From Populus alba (taxonomy: Eukaryota; Streptophyta; Magnoliopsida; Malpighiales; Salicaceae): a DNA stretch of 64,000 nucleotides. Where the stretch lies: positions 2,013,770 through 2,077,769 of the forward strand of contig NC_133284.1 in the NCBI RefSeq assembly GCF_005239225.2, written 5' to 3'. The notes under the pieces were generated by a model. It was not told the origin of the DNA. It made no database searches and saw only the letters and a list, made by a program, of their open reading frames with translations. A program made the position numbers and the translations under genes. Of this stretch, positions 52,085 through 63,306 are shown piece by piece. Position 1 is the first letter of the stretch. Each line of letters opens with the position of its first letter.

Positions 52085-52580
52085 CACGCGAGTCCCTCGA
52101 TATTTTATATTAATCTAATATATATTATTTTGAATATAATACAATTCAAAATATCATAATGATGAAATTACATTTTACTCACTGCTCTTTATAAAATGAC
52201 AAAACTCATGAATTATAAATACACCTTGAATCCTTCAAACTCAAGGTTCACAATCTCTTTATTCTTAAAACTTTCAGCATATATATTTTCAGAGTCTATG
52301 TTTCTAAAATATCATTACACTCTCTCTACAAAGTTGCTAATTTAAGCATCAGAGAGTCCCTACATCCATCAAAGAAGATCTTTTGCAAGTACCAACCACC
52401 AGTTACCTAAACTTACCAGGCACTATCTGCTACCAGCTACCAACCATCTAGGTTTTTCATATCAAACCACCAAACATCTTGTCTAGGAAATATGAATCAG
52501 ATTACTTAAACTAAGAGATTAATCAATTATCCAACACATCAGCCTTATTCATAAACATCTTGAATTTTAGGACTCATCAT
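52085..52580. repeat. First of two related LTR-like blocks
   Basis: It aligns with 53229-53726 at an offset of about 1144 bp. Shared landmarks in order are 'gcgagtc', 'atctaatatatattattttg', 'aatacaa.tcaaaatatcat', 'aaaatgacaaaactc', 'ttataaatac/taccttgaatcc', 'caaagttg' and 'ccttattcataaacat'. A TATAAATA-type promoter sequence inside the block suits a long terminal repeat. Terminal TG/CA ends were not defined. Confidence 0.6.
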
Positions 52581-53228
52581 TTAGCTTTGTTCGGGGGAAA
52601 CTAATAAAAAACCCATCAATTTATAAAACTTGTTTTAACATTTCTAAGCCATTCCATGGTACACAAGCAAGACACACATGATTCAAGATGCAAGACAAAT
52701 CTACCCGTTACCACGCACAATTTTACCTAATATTCAACAACTCACTATTCAGGTGCAACTCCTCACATAGATAGTGTTGGCAATCCAAGAAATAAACCAA
52801 ATCTTGATACCCTCAAGAATACATAACGCCTTAGCGCTACAACCACTAACCGCACCAGGCATCCCTAAACAATTACATCACCCAAATGTGACTAAACAAA
52901 ATAACAATTTTAAGAGTCTCTCAAGGGGTCACAGGCACTATTGCGATACTCATGTACAAAGTCAGTACTCTGAACATCCTCCCTAGGTATCATGGGATGG
53001 ACACCAATTATTGTAATTATCTTTTCATGCCAAACTATATAGGCTCCTAAGAGCTTAACAAACAAATGATTAAGAAACGATATACACATGAGCATACCTA
53101 GAAGAATGACTACAACCCTAATTAGTGGAGGGGTTCTTCATTGTCCAAACGAGTGTTGAACACTCATCTCTAATGGGCTCAAGCACCTTGTCCGAGCCCA
53201 CCACTCCCTTCGAATTTTTTTTAGGACC
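52581..53228. other. Unique segment between the two repeated blocks
   Basis: About 650 bp of sequence contains frames of up to 70 codons with no retroelement domain. If the flanking blocks are LTRs, this would be the interior of a non-autonomous element. No clear primer-binding site or polypurine tract was found. Confidence 0.4.
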
Positions 53229-53726
53229 CCATGCGAGTCATTCGGTATTTCATATAAATCTAATATATATTATTTTGAATATAATACAACTCAAAATATC
53301 ATAAGGGTAAAATTATACTTCAACCCCTTCTCATCATAAAATGACAAAACTCGAGGTTATAAATATACCATGAATCCTTTAAATTCAAGATTCACAATTT
53401 CTTCGTTCATAACACTTTCAGTATTTATATTTTCAAAGTCTACCTTTTTAAAATATCATTATACTTCTTCTTTTTATAAAGTTGTTGACTTAAACATTAA
53501 AAAGTCTTCACATTCATTAAAAATAATTTTTTTATAGGTACAAGTTACTAGCTACACTGGTTTATCAATTATCATCTATCAACAACTACCAACTACCTCA
53601 ACTTTTCATATCAAGTCATTAGACAGTTATGAATAATAAATTAGATTGCTTGAAATAAAAATTTAACCATTAATCCAATATATTTATCTTATTCCTAAAC
53701 ATTTTGTATTCCGATACTCATCAACC
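53229..53726. repeat. Second of two related LTR-like blocks
   Basis: Same landmarks and orientation as 52085-52580. The two differ by many substitutions and small indels, so the duplication is old. See the first block for the shared motifs. Confidence 0.6.
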
Positions 53727-54831
53727 GTAACTTCACATTCCTTTTAGATCATTATACTTCTAAATTATTAACGTGTTTAGCAACTGAAAGCAAAATGCTA
53801 AATCATGGTTACAAGGCATTGATGAATCTTGCCTAGCCAATCATAAAAAAATATTCCTTGATCAATAAAATTTCCAATACACAGGACGTCAAGAAGTTCA
53901 AAGCAAACTGAAAAAAATGAAGTCTAAGTAAGGTATTGCTAAACAACATGAAAGAAGCAGCACCAACCAGAACCAGGTCAGTCCCTTCTGTGGGGCCTGC
54001 AAAATCCAGGGCTAAAATGCCGTGTTGCAATTCCTGCCATGCCACTTTTCTTGGTGGCATGAACCATTCCTCATAGCTCCATCCGCAGGTAATCATTTTT
54101 CTTCTTGCAGCAAATTGTTTGGATCATCGAGTTATTTCCTTATCACCAAGAGTTTTCTAGGGATTTGTTACACGCTTTTCCAAAACCTATTGTAGAGTAA
54201 TTAACCAGAATTTTGCTTTGTAGTTGAAGTAAAAAGAATATCAATTAACGTGAGATCATCCACATCTAACTTAATTCTATTTAATTCATATTTAATGCAA
54301 TAATTAAATTCATTTCTATATATTAGTAACTACTATTACAAGATAAGCCTTATTCGACTTGACTAGGATATGATCAATTAAAACATGATTTAAAAAAAAA
54401 ATTAGACTATCAACTTAACTCCATTCATCTAATTTTTAATCTAAATCCCTGTTTATCTATGTGATAATGGTGTGTTTAAACTCTGTTTAACTTGAAAAAA
54501 ATATATATTTTTATGTTTTTTCAAGCTAAATACAATTTAAATCGCATGAACAATTGTAACCTAAATCTCGAACCGGGTCATCCCAGTTCGGTTATTATAA
54601 ATATGTTAATAACAACGTAGTCGAGGGTAATGAGTTTGGTATCGACTGTAAGGAAAGTCTTCTTCCTTGAACTTTTCGTGTTACTCATTATCAAACAATC
54701 TCCTTCTTTCTCCTCTTTATATTGTTTCCCTCTAAACACAATCACTCCTTCAGTGGAGTGGTCATATATATATCAGCTCTAATCAGTTATTGGGTCGTTG
54801 TCATATAGCGAAAAGAAGCATCTTTTTTTCA
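53727..54831. other. Intergenic DNA and ZIP gene promoter
   Basis: No gene is recognised. A TATA-like run (TATATATAT, about 54764-54772) sits some 60 bp upstream of the ZIP start codon and may be its core promoter. A CT-rich stretch lies at 54690-54730. Confidence 0.45.
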
Positions 54832-57800
54832 ATGGATTCTCAAGTTATGGTAGCTTTGGCTCTCTCTCTTGTGGGTGGATTAAGCACTTCTATAGGTAAG
54901 TTATGCATAAAAGCTTGCAACTTTTTGTGTTTTTCTATGATGGGTTATTCAAAAAGAAACATTTTTTTGTGTTTTTACTTGTGCGAGTGATTTCTTGAAT
55001 CTGAATTATAAACAAGGAGAAATTTAAAAGTTTAGGGATGTTAATGTAGAAGTTGATTGAGAGTTTCTGGTTATGTATAATGAAGACTAGTGATTGAACT
55101 AGTAAGGAATACTTCAGAACTTGCGAATGGAGTTAGTTGACCATGATTTTTTGAATATCAAGTTAAAGAAACAAAACCAATTAGCCTTAATTTCTGTCGA
55201 AGCTTATAAACTTAGCTGGTTTACTAAGATTAGTGTAAGCAGCTCATATGGAGAGATGCAGTAGCTGATTGGTACGATTCAGGAAGAGATAAGCTAGGCA
55301 GCGGATTTTCTGTTTTTTGCACAATATAAGTGAGGGAACTATCAATTAAAGTCAGTGTGTTGCTCTATAGAATGATTAAAAGTTCTGTAGACGGTGGTAT
55401 AACAATTATCAACTCATTATCTCCATTTATCGAATCACCTTAAGAGACCATCTCTTTCTCTCTATATTTTGTTTCTCTTTGAAGGCTGCGTGTGTATATG
55501 TTTGGAGTCTATAATAGTCCAAAACCAAAAACTATATATATAGAGAAGTTAATTATTGAGGATGCTTTTGAACTGGTGAATGGAGGGATTCTTTTTTTCA
55601 GTAAGATGATCATCAAGGAATGGACAATGATTTTTTGATTGTAGTAAATAAATAAATTCATTAGCCTGATTCGTAATTTCCAGACAGGTTACAAAACAAA
55701 TACTCAAGATTCTATTGAAAGTGGTTATTACTTAATTTACTTAGTCTAGTCTAAGCAGCTCATACAGGGAGAGGTAGTAACTGACAAGTGTGGGACAGTA
55801 AGAGAGATGCTGAGGCAAATTTTCTATTTTCACCCAGTATAAGTGAGGGAATAATCTGTTCATCAAATGCTGCACAAGAGGACAATTGAAAGTTAGGTTG
55901 ACTGTATAGAATGCAGTGGTAGGAACGATCAACTTATTTTCTCCTTTTATTGAATCACTTTATGAAACCATCACATTCTTTTTATATTCCTTTCTTTCAG
56001 AAGGCTGGTGTACGCAGATGTATGTAATCCATAGTAGTAATACTCAGCATACATTACACCTCCCAAGTCCCAACACTCATATTTTTCTATATTATTAACA
56101 TTTTGGTCCAAGTGAGAGTATCTCCATGGACAGTTTCATGATGATCGTGCTTGGTGTTTCTGTTTTGGGTGGTTTGAGTACTTCATTGAGTTAGCTAATA
56201 ACACTTGTTTACATGATATGGCATGAAATTCAAATATTACTACTGACTATTGTTTTTACTCCTCAAGTTTTGATTATTTTTCATTGGTAGTAACTATAGT
56301 TGTTTTTGGCTACTTGCCGACTTTGCGTATGGACACTGGTTTCTCCTGTTTCCTATATGGTTTCACACATTTGAATGAAATGAAAAATAATACTACTATT
56401 GAAGGTTTTGGTAGTGTGTTTTTTGGTGTTGAGGTTTTGTTGGGATCAAGAATCTCTTCAGTTGAGTTGTAATGATCACTATGTGATATTAAATTTGTAA
56501 CAAACTCGATCAGAAACAAAAATGACCAGCATTTTTTTCTATATCGTCATTGCAAATCTGATTTAAGTTAAAAGGTGATTTAACTCTTTATTGGGATACT
56601 ATTTTTTCCTCCAACATGCCTGTTAATCAGATGAAGCTAGTTCAGGTTACATGTTCTATAATCTGATTATATCTCTTGGATTATGAAACAGGTGCACTCT
56701 TTGTAATTCTTTTTGAGGCTCCCAATTTGAAGATGCTTGGACTATTACAGGTACAAGTAGTTGCAAGGAAAAAAAAATCCCGCTTTAGTGTATTATCAAC
56801 CTATGAAAGGATAGTGGTTTCTTCACATGTTTATGAAAGGATGTTGTGGCATGGAGTTACCATGAATGATCCTAACGTGATTTTATATTCCAGGGGAAAT
56901 TTTTTGCATTAATACTTTCTAAACTTCTCTATGCAGGGTTTTGCTGCAGGCCTGATGCTGAGCATATCATTCCTTGATCTTGCTCATAATGCTATCAACT
57001 CAATTGGGTTCTTAAAAGGCAACCTCTGGGTTAGCTGTATCTTTCCTTTTTTTCATAAAATCCAATTGCATTTCTTACTAGACATTATTTATTCATTTAT
57101 ACCTGTCATTTTCTTCTATTAATTGGCTTTGCAGTTTTTTGGAGGTGTTGTATTCTTTGGCATCATTGCCAATTTTATCCCAGAGCCAACATTTGCCCCA
57201 AGTTCAGATGTTAAAAGTAAAAAGGTTCTGGGTGATACAGTTTTGTAATACTTAAATGTTTTGTGACTTTCACGACGTGGCTAGAATATTAGAATGTAGA
57301 GTGACAGTTTGGCAATTGTTTGGGAACAGAAAAATGGCGACCAAGGGGGAAAGGACATAATTAAAAAGCATCGTCGCCAAGTTTTGTTCAGTGGAATTAT
57401 CACTGCAATAGGTATAACTACCTTCTCTGATCCTGTTCTATCACTATCCAACTTCAATTTTATTTGCTTTCAGGCCTTGTTTTTTTTCTATTTTTTTCTT
57501 TGACTAAACCTCGAGATATCAGAATTCAGTCCCCCAATAGTTGGAAACTGTAAATTTGGCACCTTCCTATTTTTTGAAAAGGTTTGTAAACTTGTCTGAT
57601 TGGATTGAATCTTGTCTTTCATGGATCTCAGGAATAAGTTTGCATAACTTTCCAGAGGGAATGGCAGTGTTCCTTGGATCAATTAAGGTATCCTCGGCCT
57701 TATTTGAATCTCTCTGTAGTGTCAGTATTCAATTCAGCTGCAACATATCTACATAGATTTTAGTGCTTATGCCAGTCTTAAAATGCACCTGTCTTGAATG

Positions 57801-60436
57801 AAATGTACTCATCAAGCTTTATCCTGAAAAAAAGGAACACGAAGGGTCTTTCTCAAAATCTTAATGTATGACTTGAACAAATTTGAGCTTCAATTTAGCA
57901 CTAAGGTACTGCACAATTCCTTATACCTGCACGCTATTTTTACCTGAATAGTTTCTTTGGTTTCCTGGGTTGCATTTGCATGCCATTTTAACTGTGTTAA
58001 GTCATAAAATATTCCTGTGCTATGGAGATTGTTTATTCAACATTGATATTTTGAAGATGAGAAAACTGAAACATTCAGCTGCACTATTTATTCAATGGGC
58101 ACCCAATCAAGCAGTTATTCAGTTCCTTTTTTTTAGTGGTACAATTGCTCTGCATCTGAAAGAAACAAATTCATTGATTTTCAAAGCACTATCATGAATT
58201 GCCAAACTACAACAGCAAAGGATATTTGGTTATGATGTCAAAGATTTTTTTTTCCTATACTTTTGCCTGCAGTCACGTTACACTTCAATATTTGGCAGTC
58301 CTGGATGTAACCAAATTTGTACCACTTGGTTTTAGATATTAATCTTACTGTGCATGTTCTTTCAATTAAATGCAATTGGCAATTGTAAGTTATCTATGAT
58401 TGTTTTAATTTTGGGTCTTGAGTTTTGGAAGCCTTTTTCTTATCCTTGGGTAAGTCAATTTTGTCATCTTCTTTTTAATGATACTTTCGTAGGGCCTCCG
58501 TGTTGGTCTTAATTTGGCTCTGGCAATTGCTTTGCACAACATTCCAGAGGTATGTTTTCTTTGATTCTGTAGTATTGCCTTTTTGCATATGCTATTGGTT
58601 CTTCAAAGTGGTTGCTTCCTTCCAGAATGAAGTTGGTTCCTTTAAACTTCAAACATTTCCAGTGCCAAATATTTATGGATGGGAATTAAAAAAATTTGAT
58701 GAGTTCTGCTGTCAGCATTAATGCGTTTTAAGTTTGTTTTCTGGTTTTATAGACACGATGCACAATTTATCCTATGATAAGATTTGACTTAGAGCAGTGG
58801 ATATATTTGTTTTTTTTATTTTGAAAGTTCTATGATATTGTACTTAGGATCCACCCTAACACACAGGATATTTTTTTGTGGTTTGTCCCCACAAGGACTA
58901 TTGTGCCAGTTGATATACAAAACCTTGGTTACCAGATTTCCCTGTATTTAGACACGAAGCTACTTATTTATAACTTGCATGATCCTTTTTTCCCATCTAC
59001 AAATATATAAATAGGGGGGATTTTCCGTTTTGTCTGAACTTCTTTATGTTCATTTATACAGGGTGTTGCTGTTGCACTTCCTATATATTTTGCAACGCAG
59101 AGGTAAAAATCTCTCGAGGCACTGTACGTTTCAGCCCTCTAAAGCATCAGTAAAACCTGCTTTGGAAAGCATTGGTCCAAAGCATGTCTTATGTGGTAGT
59201 AGCTTAAAAAGGTTCTTTATTGGAAATAAGAATCAACAAAATAGGGACATGACCATTGTGGTGGTAGAGGTGGAGATAGTTCCCCTGTTTACTACTTAAC
59301 TCTAGAGCTAGCAGGGTATAGTGACCGAGTAATGAGCATAGAGGTCAGAAACTGCCCTGGAGTTTCATATAATTTTTTGAATATTACGACTGCTGAAGAT
59401 AGTCAAGGCAGCAACTGTATTGTTGTATGTTATGTCCATGTATTGTAGCTAAATTTGAAAATCAGAAGTGCTGCTGTTATTGGGGTAGCATTAGTGGCTA
59501 CCATGGCAGCTGAATCTATTCACTAACACTCTTTGTTTGGCCTTAATCTTCAAATCCTGAAGAAAGCAAGGATTTCAAACAAAAGAAAGCATGCTACGAT
59601 TTTAGTGCATATCATTTAATCATATGATTTAGTGCATACAACAACTTTTTGCTCCAGACTGCAGCCACCTTCCTAGGTGGTCGGAGTGATTAGATATGTA
59701 GTAGATGCCCTCATTTATTTGACTACAGTGTTCTGGTTTCTTTTCTATCTGATGTTTTTTGGCCACATGTTTTGTGCAGCTATTTCTACATATTAGAATT
59801 TATTGCATTGTACTCGTAATATAAATTAACTGGTTGATTTCTTTACACATTTCAGCAAGTGGCAGGCATTCAAATTGGCGACAGTTTCCGGTTTTGCTGA
59901 GCCGCTTGGCGTGGTGCTTGTTGGTATGACAACTTCTTTTTATTGCTTGTAATGCCAAAGCATGGGATATCATTTAATTTTGACCAACAAGAATGTCCTT
60001 TTCCTTAACTGCAGCATATCTATTCCCAAGCAGCTTAAGTCCTGAAATTCTTGAGGGTTTGCTCGCATCAGGTATGCAGTACCATTTATTTCTCAGTTAT
60101 CTCTGATGATTTAGGAAAATTAATTTGCTATTTCAATCTCAATAACTCTATGTTTCATTTGCAGTTGGTGGAGTGATGGCTTTCCTAACCTTGCATGAAA
60201 TGCTGCCACTGGCATTTGATTATGCGGGTCAGAAACAAGCTGTCAAGGCTGTATTCTTTGGTATGGCTTTCATGTCGGCAAGGTAATAGAACTCATACTG
60301 TACATGTTTATCCTAATTATCATTATCATTATTATTATTTGTCACAAAATCCGAATCATCTTTCTCACATGTATTGATACTGGTCTGCAGCCTATATTTT
60401 CTTGAAATCAGCCTCCCTGAGGAGATGAGCTTGTAG
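54832..60436 (+). CDS. ZTP29-like: ZIP-family zinc transporter, GufA type, ZTP29-like
   Basis: Twelve coding exons give 276 aa: 54832-54895, 56692-56750, 56937-57029, 57135-57224, 57330-57411, 57632-57687, 58493-58549, 59062-59102, 59856-59923, 60015-60071, 60165-60282 and 60391-60436. The product is a multi-pass membrane protein. The metal-site helices carry HNFPEG (134-139) and HNIPEG (163-168), both intact, and EPLG (196-199). A Lys/His-containing cytosolic loop (about 98-118, KKKNGDQGGKDIIKKHRR) lies between membrane segments 3 and 4. Length and sequence match Arabidopsis ZTP29 (At3g20870), described as an ER zinc transporter tied to salt response and the unfolded-protein response; transfer of that role is inference. 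Intron 1 is 1.8 kb and holds a second copy of exon 1 at 56126-56189. Intron 8 is poorly conserved and 753 bp long. Confidence 0.95.
55020..56045 (+). repeat. Old tandem duplication inside ZTP29 intron 1
   Basis: About 55020-55515 and 55545-56045 share an ordered series of matches at an offset of about 480-520 bp. Examples are 'gcagctcata' (55239 and 55755), 'ataagtgaggga', 'tctcc.tttat.gaatcac' (55420 and 55940) and 'aaggctg' (55482 and 56001). Divergence is substantial. The duplicated unit lies between exon 1 and the second exon-1 copy, which suggests one event copied exon and intron together. Confidence 0.65.
56126..56189 (+). other. Second, diverged copy of ZTP29 exon 1 (possible alternative first exon)
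   Basis: From ATG (56126) to the base before a GTTAGC donor (56190) the segment is exactly 64 nt, the same as exon 1 (54832-54895), with no indel. It encodes MDSFMM...GGLSTSL. In a codon-by-codon comparison 12 of 21 residues are identical, and the rest are mostly hydrophobic swaps. Six of the identical codons differ only synonymously (GAT/GAC, TCT/AGT, GGA/GGT, TTA/TTG, AGC/AGT, TCT/TCA). It ends in the same phase, so splicing to exon 2 would read ...Ser-Ala-Leu-Phe in frame. The start context is CTCCATGG. Whether it is transcribed is unknown. Confidence 0.75.
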
Positions 60437-62221
60437 CTGTGGATCAGCTTAATCAACCTCCGATTGTACATTCCCAAACCAGAGAGAACTAGGTCGTGCT
60501 GCAGGATGCCTGTGTGATGTCACATTGACATCCGAGAATTTGACCTCTCCAGAAGGCCAAACAGGCGGCACAATCCTTGAGAACACGGCGGTTTCCAGCT
60601 TTAAGCACCTCAAAATTGTACTGATCTTCTTACTCTGAATGGTGTGAAAATCTAAAATGGCAATAAGGGTTGACAAGGGGAACAATTATGGATTGCATAC
60701 TCTTCAATGAAGTTCGTTTCATTTATCATAGTTTTGCCGCTCAATGAGCTTCCAAGTATTCTGCTGCTTGCTTGAAGATAAATGGTTTCTGGGCTAGCAA
60801 GTTACAAGCTTTAGTTCTACAAAATAGATGAAAATGAGAGCTTTAGTTATCACAATTGATGCCAGCCCTTGTTTTTCCTAACATAACAGCAGAAACAATG
60901 GGATGGAAAATAGAAGAAAAGGCTGCAACCAGGGGGGTTGGTGGGTCTCTTCGTGTGTGTTTGTATTTGAGGTAGAGGTTGAGGTTTAGGTGGGGGATCC
61001 ATTAAAAAACAAGAAAAAATAGCTTTTTGTGGTTGAGGTTGGTGCATAAATAGGTTGTACCCAATCATAACCTCAACCACAAAAGCAAAAACAAACACAC
61101 TCGATCAACATGCAATCACGGTTGAAAAATGCAGTATTTTAAAAACCACAGTTGGGAACTGCGGTATTTAAACAAGCCACAGATGAAAACTACGTATTTG
61201 AAAGAAGACATCTTTATACTAAAAATTGGCTATGCTATTATTTTTATATAAAAAAAAATCGCAATTCTCACCTACAGTTTTATAAAGCGCAATTCTAACC
61301 TACGGTTTTTATATGGGTTTTTTTTATAAAAAAAAATTCACGTGAGAATTGCCGTCTCTTCAGATACGTTATTTTTCACACAAAAAAAAAATTCAGTACT
61401 AGTGTTAGTTTATTATTTTTTTAAAAAAAGAAAAATGTGCTATTTTAAAAAGGAAAAATCGACGAAGTGGGATAGGTCTTGTGTACATAGAACTGTGAAA
61501 GGCTCCAACATTAGTCCATGAAGATATAAAGGAACGGATTTGCAATTCCTTCTTTAGTAAATGAAGTTGATCTGCATAAATCAAATTCATGTTAAATCCA
61601 TCAAGTCAGCTCGAGGACTAATATGAAAAAGGGTCGAACTCACTAATTCACACTATATCCATACTTGACTCATCATGTCAAAATTAATTAATTAACATCC
61701 TTTAATTATTTTTTAAAATGTTATTTTTTAGATTTAACTTATTCAAGTTCAAAAAAATTACTAAAAACTTTATCGAGTTAACTTTTTTTTATCCAACTTA
61801 AAATGCAATCTAAATTAAGATATGAATCACATAATTTCTAGTTTGAGTCCGGATCATGTTTAATATTAAGCTTATTACACAATGAACCTCTTGCACCTAT
61901 GCATGGTTCAGACAATCAGATATCCTTACATCTCACACACGCACACACACACAGAGATGACTCAAAATGAAGTTGCAGAAACTTGGTCTCACATTTTTCA
62001 ATGAGGATTCTTCTAAACTAAACAGCTACTAAAGTGGGAAAGGGGGTGCCAGAAAACATAAATAAAAGAGCGAGTAACTCTAATCCTTGATAGGATTCTT
62101 CCTCTAAATATCCATGATTTTGTGTAAAACACAAGAGGTATCAACTAAAAATTAACAAGATTTCAAACATATAATAATTTCATTGAATGGATTCATTATC
62201 TTGATCAATTTTAGAGGCTGG
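60437..62221. other. ZTP29 3' UTR and intergenic DNA
   Basis: The first 400 bp are probably 3' UTR. Near 61261-61310 two direct repeats begin 'gcaattct.acctac.gtttt'. Decayed retroelement-like sequence covers about 61590-61880, and a short CA run is near 61937-61953. No gene is recognised. Confidence 0.5.
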
Positions 62222-62505
62222 TTCTATTAAAAAATTATTTTAATTCAATAACTTAAACTGTTATTTAACGTTTTAAAATATAATATATATTATTTTTTAA
62301 TATATCCCTTAAAGTGAAAGTTTTTTGAACTTAAAACTTATACAAATTCACATTATCTTGTGTTTAATTTTTATCAAATAAATAAAAATAATAAGATTCG
62401 AACTTGTGATCGCTTGATTATCAATACTTTGATATCATATTAAAAAATAATATAAATTATATTTTAAAATTTTACATAATAACTTAATCTATTTGATAGG
62501 AATTT
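62222..62505 (-). mobile_element. TRIM-like short LTR element
   Basis: Both arms and the interior of the 29186-29464 element are recognisable: 'aataacttaaactgttatt' and 'ataatatatattattttt' on the left, 'agattcgaacttgtgatcgc' in the middle, 'actttgatatcatatt' (decayed primer site, minus strand) and a second arm to the right. Confidence 0.55.
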
Positions 62506-62704
62506 GCCTTATGAAATCAAAAGGCTAAGCAAGTCAAGTGAGATTTTTATCTTTAGGGAGAGAATGTCATTGTGATCTGACGTGAAGTGCTTGGCAGTGC
62601 AGAATCTTTTTCAAGGACCATCATCTTACAGGGTGGGGAGTAAAAGCTGAAGGATATAAAAGATGGTTGAGAATTCGATTGATGAAGTTCAAGAGCGGTT
62701 GGAT

Positions 62705-62908
62705 TTGTTTGGATACAATAAGTTTAAAATTTATATAGGTATATATTATTTTAAATTTAATTTTTATTAAATAAATATAAATAGTAAAATTTAAACTCGT
62801 GAGAGTTTAGTCATTAAAATTATAATATCATATTAAAAAATTATCTCAATCCAATAACTTAAACTATTAAACAAGTTTTTTAAATATATTTTACATTATT
62901 TTCTAGTG
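62705..62908 (-). mobile_element. TRIM-like element abutting the WIP coding end
   Basis: On the minus strand the element begins with ACTAGAAAATAATGTAAAAT (from 62907), matching the LTR start TTAGAAAATAATATAAAT of the copy at 29 kb. It continues with 'atagtttaagttattggatt' and a decayed primer site and interior, to about 62705. Its first bases overlap the last codons and stop of the WIP gene. Confidence 0.5.
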
Positions 62909-63306
62909 TATTCATCACTTTCTTCAAAGAAATCAATGCCATTTGCCGAATGGCCATATCCAAATGACTTAATGTGATCATTGAGGGATCTTTTGTGCTT
63001 GAAATCGGATCCACAAGTACAATACCAAAGCTTGCCACAATTCTTCTCGTGGGTTCTCCAGTCACCTTTCACGGCAAATGCCTTGCCACATTTTCTGCAC
63101 ATGAAAGGCTTGATTCCATGCTTTCTCTTGTAATGAGTTTGAAGGGTTCTAAAATCTCTGAGAGGCTTCGCTCTTGGATGATCAATGTTGTTTATGCATC
63201 CTGTTGCACAGCAGTAGCAAGGGAGCCTAAGCATTGCTGTTGGCTGCGTACCTCTTAGAGAATCTGGCCCTTTCCTATACTGAGATCCATGCCCCCACAT
63301 ATGCAT
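62896..63306 (-). CDS. WIP4/WIP5-like: WIP-domain C2H2 zinc-finger transcription factor, last exon only
   Basis: This is the second, 3' exon of a two-exon WIP gene, 136 codons starting at [20 protein letters not shown]. An AG acceptor (GCGTAG on the minus strand) sits just before it at 63307-63309. It carries the His residues of finger 1, then finger 2 (CYCC...HYKRKH), finger 3 ([21 protein letters not shown]) and finger 4 ([24 protein letters not shown]). Exon 1, with the WIP motif and the Cys pair of finger 1, is not found in 63310-64000 and must lie beyond the right edge. WIP proteins are nuclear regulators; Arabidopsis WIP2/4/5 act in root initiation and transmitting tract. Its position after ZTP29 matches WIP4 (At3g20880). 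The end DEYTRK-stop is short for the family and may derive from a TRIM insertion. Confidence 0.93.
   Translation of the reverse strand: MHMWGHGSQYRKGPDSLRGTQPTAMLRLPCYCCATGCINNIDHPRAKPLRDFRTLQTHYKRKHGIKPFMCRKCGKAFAVKGDWRTHEKNCGKLWYCTCGSDFKHKRSLNDHIKSFGYGHSANGIDFFEESDEYTRK

Noticed and set aside
52774..52986. 70-codon frame between the two LTR-like blocks
   Set aside because: No retroelement or other domain is visible, and it is shorter than chance-level frames elsewhere in the window.
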